Below, in pieces: positions 32,201 through 43,870 of a stretch of DNA of 64,000 nt. Both the position numbers and the translations under genes were made by a program. The notes beneath the pieces are model-generated. The model saw only the letters and a program-made list of their open reading frames with translations. It made no database searches and was not told the DNA's origin. Positions within the stretch are counted from its first letter, which is position 1, and each line of letters begins with the position of its first letter. The DNA is from Cyanoderma ruficeps (lineage: Eukaryota; Chordata; Aves; Passeriformes; Timaliidae), in assembly GCA_008694505.1 (NCBI GenBank), contig VZDJ01007755.1, positions 5,544,936-5,608,935 on the forward strand, written 5' to 3'.

Positions 32201-34056
32201 AGCCATTCTTCATCCTTGCACAACTCACTTTGTTTTGCCAAGATTGTCTCTCCTGCATGCAAACAACCTATATGCTATGTGCTAGACACACATATATAAA
32301 TACACATATGCACATATTGATCAATCACAGCTGAAAAAGCTATTTCAAAGAACTTTTATGTGTTAAAAAAATAACTAGGCCTATACGCTTGAAGGTAGCA
32401 CAAACCAGCACTGTGATAAGAGCACACCTATAGCACTTTGCATGAATAAACTGTACATGTTATATTTAAGCATCAAATTTTTAATATGATTTGCTAAGGA
32501 GATGTGTGTAATCACCTTGTTCACATGCATGGTTTTGGGTCCATTCCCTGTCTCTTCTCCCCACTTCCTTGCATGGTCTATTTCAAATGCTTGTTGAAAC
32601 ACATGACAGGAGCAGAGGTCTCAAAAAGTCAAATATCTCAAAGACATTTCGAGAAAATAAGGTAAAAGAGACACCTTAGCATGAAAAGTCTACAAAAAGT
32701 CCTGCTTGGAAAAAGCTGGGCAGAGCTTACAACAAAGCCTACACCGAAGTCAGTTAACTGGAAGACCAACCTGAAGAAAACCTGGCTCCTCCTTCCAGAG
32801 ATCATAAATCTCCTTGCAAAGCCAGGGGGAAGGGAAAGATGCAACACGTGCATTTCAGCAGCTGGGCAGAGAAAGGCAAGACAGCTCACCTGGCTGACCT
32901 TGAAGGAGGTAGTGCTTATGAAATTGAGTTCGTTTTTTGATCTACACCAAACATGCACTCTCGAACTGAGACAACCAGCATTGAACACAGGTGCTGAGAG
33001 AAGGATGCAAAAGCAAGAGTCGTGGCCAGGTTTGTGAGTGAAAGCATTGGCAGGCTCAGGCTGTTTAAGAGATGGGTTCCACTCTCTGGAATTGTCTTTG
33101 AATAGAGATGGGTGGTTTTTCATGTTTTATGTATTGTGCAATGCTTCAGTTGTTCTAATGTATAATGTACATGTGACATTCCAGTATCCTGCTGGAAGAG
33201 GAACCTTTCTCCCACCTATAGGCCTAACAGTTGAGCAAAAGAAGCCAACTAACACTCAACCTCTTAAATTAGTGCCAATGAAGCATTGATTGGGTATAAT
33301 AAGGTGAAAGTTTATGATGTGACCTAATAAGAGCATTTTAAGATCTCTGTTTAACATCAATAATAGGGAAAAGTGGCTGTTACAGGCAAAGAATAGAGAA
33401 GACAAAGATATTTGTTCACTCCAATATCTCTATTGGCTTGAATTTCCCTAGCAGAAAGTCAACAGCACAGGTCAACGAATGGACTAAAATTTCACTTTCA
33501 ACATGCTGAGTTATACTGAAAGGAAGTTGTGAAATCTGAAAAAAATACTAAGATGCCTGAATTATATTGAACACTGCTACTATTAAGTGATTCATACTGT
33601 ATAGTATAATCAAAATAGGTAGTGAATAATTATCTCTGAAAGATTATTAGAGAATAATATGTTTATGTGAATACTAGCATATTGAAATGTGAATATTAAA
33701 ATGAAACAATGTGGCAACGGCAACAAATTGGAATAAAGGCATAACGTTTGATTTACTAATAGCTATTCATAAAGTAATTTAGCATATTCTAAATACTCTT
33801 TGCAATTTTTTTGTTTATTGAATGCATTTACCTTCCATTTACCATTAACTGGAAGGTGTTTTTTTTATGGCTGACAGAATTGTTACTTAGAGCCACATTC
33901 AGGACTTTACCATAAAATTGTAATGTTCAACCTGTTCGATGTTTTCCCTGATATCCTCCAAAAACAAAATTCTGTCCTATGCTTATTCTACAAAGTGTTA
34001 CGCAGCAGCCTGGAAAACAGTCTAAGGCAATCCTATATAAATTATCAGGATACATT

Positions 34057-34072
34057 ACACACACACACACAC
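34057..34072 (+). repeat. (AC)8 microsatellite
   Basis: Eight AC units. It lies about 200 bp from the long (TG) tract and is complementary to it. Confidence 0.9.
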
Positions 34073-34264
34073 GTATCTCAGACTTGCTGATAAATATAAT
34101 TTCGCTTCTATCAGAGAGTATCTTTCTATCAGAGATATTTAGTATTTAAAATATTGTAAAACTTGGTGACCATACCATGAGCTTTCAAAATGGGAAAATA
34201 GGAAATTATGGCAGTATACTTAAGATGCCATTTTGCATCAGGCTGTTCAAGAAGGAGCAATAAA

Positions 34265-34269
<5 letters not shown>

Positions 34270-34316
<47 letters not shown>
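34270..34316 (+). repeat. (TG)23 microsatellite
   Basis: Uninterrupted TG dinucleotides for 47 bases. On the NKAIN3 transcript strand this reads as (CA)23, the kind of tract bound by hnRNP L in introns. Pure and long enough to be polymorphic. Confidence 0.97.
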
Positions 34317-34317
<1 letters not shown>

Positions 34318-35340
34318 AGTCAAACAGTCTATTCTGGGGGGAAAAAATGTGAATTTGGCAATTCTTCTGCCCTAGGCTGTATGATTCCAAAGTTGGAACT
34401 AAAGGGGAAAATATGCCTTTGTTAAGAACGTGCACCCTGTGAAGACCAATATTCTTGATATCCTGAGGTGTTCATATCAACCCAGTAAAGCACCAGCCTT
34501 GTGACATGATGGTGTTGGGCAAAGATGTGTTTAGAATAAGAAATGGTCTAATAGTATTTCACTAAAACACCCACAACAGTCCCTGCATAGCAGTCACTAA
34601 GATAACCAGCAGTGAGAAACATAACGATTGTGAATACTGGAGTATTATTTTTCCTAATAGTACCACCTCCATGGTAAAAGTGTAGCTAATTACCATAGCA
34701 GAGTATGGTACAGGAAAAAAACAACTACAACCACAACCAACCACAATGGTATATAATTACCTGTTCAAAAGATGTATAGACACAAACTCTTTTGAGTGTT
34801 GCCTAATGAAAGGTGTTGGGACCACGTCCTTCCACTGATCGCCGTGGGATACTGAGGCCTGGCATCCTTAAACATCAGTCTTAAAATGCTCGAGCCACAT
34901 GAGGGCAGATGTAACAGCAGACTGTCATAGGTGTGAGGAGGTCCCTAAGTGTTAGGCATCCAAATGTGTTTGACTTGGAGAATACATTTTTGTTCAGGTA
35001 TCACTGTTCTCCTTTCTGCAAATGCAACCCTTCAAATGACCCCTTTTGCTTAAATATATCTTCCTATGTCTTCTCTTTCCTTTCTTCTACTGATTATTCT
35101 CCCCTCCTCTTCAGTCCTTTGCCCTTACCTTTCCCACATACTGTTAAGCCTGATATTTAAAGCAAAAAAAGTAGTCCTACTTAGTGCAGTTTAAGTTAGC
35201 AGAGAGAAGGGAACAGTCCTTTTTCTACATTTTCTCTGCTCTTGAGACAATTAGTGTCAGGGAAGGTTGGTTGGGAGCAGGTGGCTGAGTCCCACCTAAA
35301 AGACCCATAGCGACTCAGTCAAAATGTTATGTGGAAATCA

Positions 35341-35389
35341 ATATTACATTAATATAAGACAATATCACAATATTATATTAATATAATAT
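35341..35389. repeat. AT-only direct repeat containing a 20-bp perfect palindrome
   Basis: ATATTACATTAATATAA at 35341-35357 recurs with one change at 35370-35386. The second copy sits in a perfect 20-bp palindrome centred between 35379 and 35380 (arms ATATTATATT and AATATAATAT), with no spacer. Confidence 0.85.
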
Positions 35390-35920
35390 GATAACAAAAT
35401 TGGCGAACGAGGAGGATCTTTCTTACTGGGCAGAATGGAAATGTTTAAAGGCACGTTTAAACCAGTGAAAAGACCAGTGGAAAACTCTCAACAGAGTGTA
35501 TTTTCAGAACTGGTAGTTTCACTTGGAGAAAGAAAGAGAAATCATTGTTCATGAATAGAGTACCCTCTGTGTACCCTCATTCCTAATGATGACAAGGGCA
35601 GAAAAGTGAACGGAGTGCAGATTCTTTATAAGAAATTGAATTTTTTTAAAAAGTAAAGATGCTTTAAAAAATGCTTAGAAAGAATAGGGGTCAAAGCAGC
35701 CATGATCCTGCTGTGAGTTTTCTTAAATTATACTACAAGTAGTCCAACTTTGTTCATAATCTGTATCTACATAAAGTCATCCATGGAAATTGAACAAGCA
35801 GTTACTTCACAGTAGTGCCAATCTACATTCACACACACAATACTACCAGTCCCCAAAATCATTAATATCAGACCTGTCATCTATGAAAAATTGGTTCACA
35901 TATTAAAAGAATCATTATTG

Positions 35921-35958
35921 TAATATTTACAATATTACTATATTTACAATATTTACAA
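35921..35958 (+). repeat. Short tandem ATATTTACA repeat
   Basis: ATATTTACA appears three times (about 35923, 35940 and 35949), the last two directly adjacent. AT-rich, low information. Confidence 0.7.
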
Positions 35959-36454
35959 TTTAACAACAACCCCAAAAAATAACCCTGGCAGTAACAGACA
36001 CCAACAGCCACCAGCCAGCATTTCTCCAAATATGCTTTTTCAGTCTCTCTCACCTTTTCCTTTCTGTGCGTCTGTCTTTTCTACAGGCTCCCTCACTGGC
36101 ATTTACAATGGGCTGTCTCAGTTCACATGTCTACTCTCTGTCTCACAAATCTCACCAAGAAATGGCTTTTTATCTGCTGACACATTTGTATACCACCTGG
36201 GGGAAAAGCAGAACCAATTTGGCAATAACAAAGAAGTGCCAGTCCTGTCCCTGTGATGTCTTCCAGAAGTCCTTGCTCATAAAAATCAGAATAGAAGCAA
36301 TTTCAGCTTTGTTCCTCCCCCTCAGTGAGAATATAACTTCAGTGGAATCAGTGACTTCATGTAAATTCGCAGAAACAAGTTTTACATAGATGTCTATAGA
36401 AAACTGAGCTAAAGTTGAATATATTAATACACATTAAAAAAGGCACAGGCATCT

Positions 36455-36480
36455 CCCCCCACCTCCCCCCAAAAAAAAAA
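36455..36480 (+). repeat. C-run / A-run low-complexity tract
   Basis: Two runs of six C separated by ACCT, followed by ten A. On the minus strand this gives T10 and two G6 runs, a weak G-quadruplex candidate. Confidence 0.85.
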
Positions 36481-37181
36481 TCTGTATTAGCAGGAGGAAA
36501 GAGAAAAAGTAAATCCATTGCTATATACCTGTCTAGTAGAAAGGAAAGGACTTTGACCAATTCCACAGGAACCAACTCAGTCTATTGAGACCAAATAAAT
36601 TTGATCAACATTACCACTGTCTGCTTCCACAGGTAAATTGTTTAAGCTCGTATAGTGAGGACATAAACCTTAGAAACCAAGGAGCTCAAACTCATTCCAG
36701 TTGGTGCAGGATTTACTTGTCAGTGTACCAATGTGATGTGTCACCTTAGCATAACTAAGCACAAACATCTCGGTGAAACTCACATCCAAGTTCTTGAGAT
36801 TAATTTGGGATTTGAGATTTCATGCATACTTCTCTAAGAGACAGGAACTGACCAGAGGTCTCACACTGGCGGTCTCACAGCATCTGGCTCTCTTCTACCC
36901 CAGAAATTTCAGGGAAGGCAATAAAGTGCAATGCATTACTTTTGTTCACAGTGAGGCCACATTCAGGTTTGAAGTAGAGTGGAAATGGAGCTTTCATCTC
37001 TTTGCAAGAAGTTAATTTCAAATGCTAGCAGAGCTCACAGGGTTTTCAGCACTGAGAACTCTTCTGTATGCCTAGCCTGCAAGTCTTAGATAGCAAGCAA
37101 GATAAATATTCCAACTGCATGTACTACACTACATGTATTTTTCACACATTCAGAGTTGACCAGAAGTTCAGAAAAACAGGC

Positions 37182-37199
37182 TAAATAAATAAATAAATA
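37182..37199 (+). repeat. (TAAA)n microsatellite
   Basis: Four to five TAAA units without interruption, just below the usual cut-off for a variable locus. Confidence 0.8.
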
Positions 37200-40100
37200 G
37201 TTTGAGTCAAGTAGTGGGATGAATGGCTACTAAATAGATCTCTTTATGAGAAGCTTGCCTCGATGCTTGTGTCTAGGCAAGCAAGTACACAAAGAGAAAA
37301 AACCACCGAAAAGTGTAAAAGACCATGTGGGTGGCTACCCCAGGAAAGAAACCCAACAGGAAACCAAGAAAGGACTAGAGAGAAGAAGCAAAACATGGGA
37401 AGAGTAAAGTACTACAAGGGCAGACATGGTATTCTCCATTGCCTGTGAAACCCATGTACTGAGAGGCAAAGTAGCCTTAGGTTCACCCCATGGGAGAACA
37501 AGTTGTCAAGGAAGAATGAATTACTAATTTCACAGTATATTTCTCATGTACCTGAATTCAATAAAGGCTGATCCCCAATATGAGGTTTCATTGTGATTTA
37601 TCTCCAATGGTCTTCTCTACAGAAAATTATGAACTTCATTAATAACAAGAGCCAAAGACTTACCAGGCAAAATAGTTTCCCTCACACATAAATGGCAGGC
37701 AAACCAAATTTACACCACATTATCAGTTGGAAGTCACACAACCTAGACAAATTTTCAAGACCACATGTCTGACATTAATGGCTATTGTAAAAACTCGGAC
37801 ACTCCAGTTAAAGGTCTACACCTTGCAGGAGGCACTTAAAAACACATCACAAGACAATGATTTCTGATGCAGAAAGCTTTCCAGCATGATGGGATTTGCT
37901 GTATTAACCTTTGAAACAGAGGCTGGATTCACTCAGAAAAAGAGTGAATCCAAAAATATCACTGCAAAACTACTACTTTGCTGTGGTAGTCAAGAAGGAC
38001 AAGTTGAAGAAAGCAAAATGTTCCTTCTTTTCTGTATGGTGAACAGGCAACCAGATCACAAGAGTATCAGCATACTGCACTCTGAAGAGCAAAGTTAGGT
38101 AAAGAGAGGGGAATTGAATTAATGTCAAAATTTACAAAACAAAATATTTGTTTACAGCATCTAGAGAATCAACATCTTTTCGTTTAGAGGTAGAGGAAGG
38201 TCTGAATATGTAATAGGTATAAAACCACTTAGCTAGAAGGTCTGAGGTATTTTAGAGGATCCCCATGCAACCTAAGAGACAAATTTATTCAGCTTACACT
38301 TTTGAGAGACATAAAAGGTCTCACTCACACAATAAGTGCGCAAATCACAACAAACTTGTGTTTTGGCAGTTTTCCAACAAAGGCTGAGCATTTCTTGATA
38401 CATCCTGGAAGCATGTTATTTACATACTTGCAATCTATCACCATTTAGCTTACCAATGATATATTGAGAAGTTTTCTGCTTTGTCCTTAAAGTAGTTTGT
38501 CACTGGACATAACAGGTATCATAGAGTAGGATTTTGAACGCTTCTGCTCTTATATTTTTATAGAAAGCACCTTTCTTGGGAAAACTACAGATAATAAATC
38601 ACTGTAATACTAAACTATGTTGATAGCACATCTGTTTTAACAGTATGCAGTGTCCCACAGTGTGCTGCTGAATAAACTGTGCCTCTGGAAGAGGCTTTCA
38701 CATCTGTTAAAGGACCTCGGTGCACATTCGCAGGAATTCACATTTCATCTTCCAATTTTTTTCTAAAACTGTGTCTGTACAAAAAGATCCAAAGTCTTAG
38801 GAACAAGTATGACTGGGATAGAGTATAGCAAATTCAAAGAGCAAAGATACAGTTTTCCTTTCTTTTTTTCCTCTCCCTTTCAATAGGTGAATCAGCAGGA
38901 AATCAGGGGAAAACCCAACGATGGGAGCTTAAAAGGAGGCCATTACAGACCAGAAACCACATTACAGGAGACAGAGAGGGAAGCAGAAGGTATCCAGAAA
39001 ACACAGATATCAGCCAAAAGGAAAAAAGTATTGGTCCTATCAACAACATGGTTAACTTGAATTCACAGATACCTCTTGTTGATTCTGAGCTGTTTATACT
39101 ATGTCCTTCCATAACCTTGATCATATAATTCTACCACTTTTCATCTCAACTCTAGACACATTACATGGGGACTAACACTTTCCTTCCTACCCAACAGTAA
39201 CACTGCCAGGATAATGTCAGTAATGACTAGATATGTCTAAGCACTCAGAAGGATCCCATTCCCAAAGTCACAGTCACGGGCAGAATACTAAAACCTAGTA
39301 GAGAGTGACACAAAGAACAAAAGGACAAAAAAAAATAAAAAACAAGTAGTACAGGTCTCAATCAATCAAATACTTTGCAAATATATTCCCTAAAGAAATG
39401 TGTATATAAGAAACGAACTAGATTAACTAGACTAATGATATTCCATTTAGACTATATATTTCTTATTCCTTTCATAAGAACATTTTTTAGAACTTCAAAA
39501 TCTTCTGAGTGTCACCCATGCTCAGATGAAGCAGTTGTTTTGTTAAGTTTCGGCAAGAAAGTTCCAGTTTTTCATGTGTAATCAGACATTAATTTAACCC
39601 TTTAGAAGTCTTAATAACAAATTTAATCCTTACTAACCACGACAAAGAATAACAGGACTGTCTTGTTACATTCTCATTTTACACAATCACTAAACAAAGT
39701 AGGTGCACATACAGTGTATTCTGACTCACTGCGTATCAACCTAAAACATATGGAAAGGGAATATGGGGAAAACTACAGTATAGGCTTTGTCATGTGAACA
39801 GGTTTAAAGGGAGGTTGGCCAACAGTATTCCAGATGGCTGAGTTTTATATTAACTGTTCACAGAGTGAAATGGGCTGTTGCTGTGAGTGATGTCCCACAT
39901 TAGTAAATGTTGGTCTTTCTCATCACATAAATCATAAGTTATCTATCTTCCTGATGCTATCAGTCTTCTCAAGATGCCTCAACCATGACAAGAAATAATG
40001 AGAGATTAATTGAACTGTTAACCTGTTCTGTAGCACTAGCCATTGGGAGCGGGAAAGATGGTCCTTCATGGAGATCCCTGTCACCACACCACACCTTGGA

Positions 40101-42238
40101 GAACAAATGCTCTGAATTAGCCCAGGACTCTAGAGAACATACAGAATTAGCAAGAATGACATTTTAGATAATTTTATAAAAGAGGGTTTAGGCTGCTGTG
40201 ATTACAGCTCATGCAAAAAATGATCCACAGCTTTGAAGGGCATAAATGATGACAACTTTAGCAAAATTGAAGGTACCCCTTAGGCATCTGATAAGTTTCC
40301 AGCCCATGCAATATTTTCCAGGAATAAACATATGCTACAGCTGGCACGAACACAAGTAAAACAACAAGGCAATGCTCCTTGAATATATCAAATGCTCAAA
40401 AAATCACACACAGCAGTATTGGCTGAGATTGGGAATAAATTATTTCTGTTCCTTGTAAAGAAGAATACTTACACAAAATAATGTATCACCTTGTTCATTT
40501 GCACTCATTACCAGAAAAATAAGCTTGTGTGTGCAATAGAAACAACACAGCAAACAGTGCTGTGTAGCAGAAGCAGGTGTAGCACATGGGGACTTTTTTT
40601 GAGTAAGTCTGGTATCATGGAATGAATGCTTCTGGTTTGTTTCCATGTGAAGGAACCCTAGTTCATGTAATCTATGACAGAAAGCAAATGCAGTCAGAGG
40701 AAACAATCAAGATATTCCCTCCAGAAGTGCTAATGACAATATTGACACAAAGTTTGTTTTCAATGAAAAAGAAAGAAGCATAATGCATAGTTCATCAGTG
40801 GGGTTTTGTTCCTGTAAGAATGAATTAGATCCCCAAAAGGAAACCCCAAAGTTACAGTTCAATACCACACACATGAAAATCCATTTTTTATGCACATAAG
40901 TCTGTACAGGTTGGCTTCAGTGGGACTATTATGTGTTGCCATTTCAGAAAAACAATTAGAATGTGTCTTCACAGTTACCTGCAGATACCTCCATTCATGC
41001 TTTCAGTTGAGTTACCTGAGCACAGTCCTACAAAAGCATATCACATGCTGATATGTGTACATGAATTTAGCACTACATATCGTTCCTGTTTCTCCAGTTC
41101 ACTATGCCAGGACTTTCTGCACTTGACTGGATAAATGTGCCCTTCACTGTCAAAAGGGCAATGCTTGGCTAAATGGATGGTTTAAGATTCAGGCCTTAAA
41201 CAGGTCTGAGCACTGTAAGCCAAGCAAAATTTAGGGGGAACTATGGAACAAAGAATACATCATAAATTGATGACATAAAATAATTATTGCTTTAAAGACT
41301 TGATAGTATTAGATGCAAATTTCACATATGTAAAAAATACAATCACTTGCATTCACATATTTTCTCTGTCTTGGTTTAGCTGGAATTCAAAATCTGGTAT
41401 AAAATCCTGATACAAACAGCTTCTTGCTATTTGCAGATGAGTAATATGAGCCAGTTTCTGTCAACCTGATGCATTCAAATGAAGCAACAAAGGAACATAT
41501 GAAAAACTTAAACTTCCTTACCAGAATAGCCACATTTCATAGGGCATTAAGTGTAGCAAGTGAAACGACTTGGGTTTTTCCTACTTCAAAGAAACCCTGA
41601 ATCTATGCCTTCTTATTTGTGAAATGTATTAAGTTTTCAGAAATGACATTATTCTCTAATGCTGCTGTCCATTAATGGAGCACATTCATTGTACTTATTA
41701 AGATGATGAAGACTCATTAGACTAGTGGGAATGAGGGAAAGAAAATTGAAACATTCTCTGCTAAGAAACTAATTTAACAAAAAAATGACAGGAAGTCAGT
41801 GGAATTGAAAAGCTGGAGATGTTAGAATTAGGTCCACTCATTTGAGTCAAGTTTGATGCCATCAACGAAGACTCCCTTGAAGAAAATCATCCTGGTCCTC
41901 CTCCTGCTCTCTGCATTATTTCACAGAGTACTCCCTATTCTTTCTACTGTCTTCTGACAGAATGTTTGTGCCCCTACTATATCCTTTGTAATATTTTCTG
42001 AAACAGGGATTGAACACTTTAACAGGGCCAGTGTGTTCACACTGCACTGCCTCAGATGGCTTTAAAAGGCTAAAGCTACATTGTATTATATTCTGGATAT
42101 ATAAATGAATTGCAATCCTTTCAGTTCACCAATGCATGTGAAAGGTTGTTTCATCAGGGCTTGGAATGCACACCCAAAAGGCACAGAGAGCAGGAACACA
42201 TGGAGCAGTGTTAGGAGGGAAACACTTACACAGATTTC

Positions 42239-42251
42239 TTTTTTTTTTTTT
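42239..42251 (+). repeat. Poly(T)13
   Basis: Thirteen T in a row. No recognisable retroelement body lies next to it, so a retroposed tail is not supported. Confidence 0.8.
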
Positions 42252-42712
42252 AAAGATTTCAGAATGTTCCATATCGCTACTGGAAGGACTTGTGCTCATC
42301 CTAGTGTTTTGAAAAAACCCCAGGATGTCAAATGCTGTGCTAGTGGTCATCTAGTTCCTGGGAATTACCCTGGGATATGACAGCTGAACACATTTTTAGA
42401 TTTGACCTGATTCAGATTCAAGAATTGGATCTTGCTGTTCTGCATCCACAGGAATTGTCCTAACACAGATAAAATACATCTGTGGTATGCCAAAATATTT
42501 TAATTTTTTAATTTTTTTTAAGTGGAAAAGATAAGACATAAAGAGTGTCCTAAGTTTTTAGCTGGAGCAGTGGGTTTCATATAGAATACCAGATATTTTT
42601 TCCCTAGTCCTAGTTTCTAGTACTGAACATCAGATCCCCACATCCTGGCTGAATTTTCCAGGCTCCAAGTATTTCTCGAGTCTTGGGTTTCTGTGCTTTT
42701 GAGAAGGAGGAA

Positions 42713-42824
42713 AAACAAACAAACAAACAAACAAACAAACAAACAAAAACCCCCAACCCACAACAACAACAACAAAAAAACACCCCAAAAAAACCCCACC
42801 CCAACCCTAAACAAAAAAACCCTC
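42713..42824 (+). repeat. (AAAC)n followed by A/C-only tract
   Basis: About eight AAAC units, then four CAA units, then A-runs alternating with C-runs up to about 42824. The whole 110 bases contain only A and C apart from single T near 42808 and the end. Chance frames through it give Lys/Gln/Asn/Thr/Pro or Phe/Leu/Cys/Val/Gly runs and are not genes. Confidence 0.95.
42783..42807 (-). other. Predicted G-quadruplex motif on the NKAIN3 transcript strand
   Basis: Minus strand reads GGG TT GGGG T GGGG, then seven T, then GGGG. This fits the G3+N1-7 rule with four G tracts. The plus strand is the matching C-rich (i-motif) sequence. As it lies on the transcribed sense strand, an RNA quadruplex in the intron is possible. 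Pattern seen directly; folding is inference. Confidence 0.65.
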
Positions 42825-43379
42825 ACTTTTGGTATGAATTATGTTTTTTCTCAGAATGGAACACAGAAAAGAAAGCAGCTCCTACCAAAAGGAAGGATCT
42901 CATTATCATAAGATTCCTTACCAGCCACTGTCTGTGGTACAACAGTAAATAGAGATGATTTCCAAAACAAAGTCTGCAGCAGTCTCAAGTCTTCCAAAGT
43001 GGTAAGGTGGTTGGTTGACTGAGTTTTGCTGTTTCATAGTTTCACTACCCAAATTGTGACTACAGAAGTGAACTGTAATATTGACTGCACCCACCACAAC
43101 AGAAGGACACCAGAATTATCTCTTTCACGTCATTAGAGATAAAGTCAGTTCAACACCCCAATTTCCAAACTTTAGTTCATAACTCAAAATCTTGGTGATG
43201 CTTTATCCTGTTTCTAGTATTAACCTGCAGATATATGAACTGAATCAAAACACAGATGAACAGGGACAAGAGAATTAATCTTCCATTCACTGGTTTACTA
43301 TTTTAAATGCAAGAATGACAGCAGCAGTAACTGTGGAGCTGGAAGTGTGGGGAAATCAGCCCAGGGAGAACAGCATTAG

Positions 43380-43870
43380 CATGGCTTTAGCGTGTAGGCT
43401 GCCGGGAGCAGAGGATTCAATACGTGGATTTGAGCAACCAGGGTGTTTGGGGAAGGGAAATCAAGCAGGTGGTGAATAGGAAAGCTGGATCAGTAAGTGG
43501 AAAAAAGCTGTCGGGGGAATCATTAGGAGCAGTTGCCTGGCCAGGTCCCATTTAGAAGCAGCAGCTGTGCCAGCCTGATGAGGGGAGGGGATCTGCTCCA
43601 CGCCAGATGTGCACAGCGTGAGCACGCCGTGCTGGCTGCCAGACACGGGCAGGAATAAAGACGGGAGCCGTAGGGAGCGTGATAGGGAGAAGGAGGGAAG
43701 CAGCTGCCAGGTTACTCCAGGAGCCAGATGCTGTGCACAGAACAGCATACAACACTGCTGCAGCTCTGTGATCTCTGAGGAGTTCCTGCCTAGGAGTAAG
43801 GGGTTAAATAAATGTCCAGGGGAAAAAATATTTCAGCGGCTGTAGGTGCTGATTAGGCTGATTCCACGCC
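43380..43870. promoter_or_regulatory. Isolated CpG-bearing, GC-richer patch (possible regulatory element)
   Basis: I count 14 CpG dinucleotides in about 490 bp, eight of them between 43600 and 43680, while the several kilobases on either side have very few. GC content is also clearly higher than in the flanks. Retained CpGs can mark an unmethylated promoter or enhancer, but density is below a classical CpG island. No NKAIN-like first exon, TATA box with matching start, or long reading frame is convincing here. The call is inference. Confidence 0.3.

Larger units (their letters stand above)
17362..34056. other. Intron sequence with simple repeats only
   Basis: About 16.7 kb. Holds the TA/TG tract (22.2 kb), the inverted-repeat cluster (23.2 kb) and an A/C tract (29.2 kb). 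Two GC-richer blocks (about 22530-22880 and 32680-33070) have balanced base composition unlike the surroundings but no recognisable coding or transposon identity. Confidence 0.55.
34317..42712. other. Intron sequence with simple repeats only
   Basis: About 8.4 kb containing the AT palindrome at 35.4 kb and short homopolymer tracts. Open frames do not exceed 107 codons and none resembles a protein family. Confidence 0.6.

Noticed and set aside
38640..38740. AATAAA-containing string resembling the end of a long terminal repeat
   Set aside because: No matching repeat start, no paired copy, and the AATAAA hexamer is common in AT-rich DNA.
43543..43600. Possible minus-strand first exon near the CpG patch
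   Set aside because: The ATG reads MGPGQATAPNDS, which lacks the Cys-rich start expected for NKAIN proteins.
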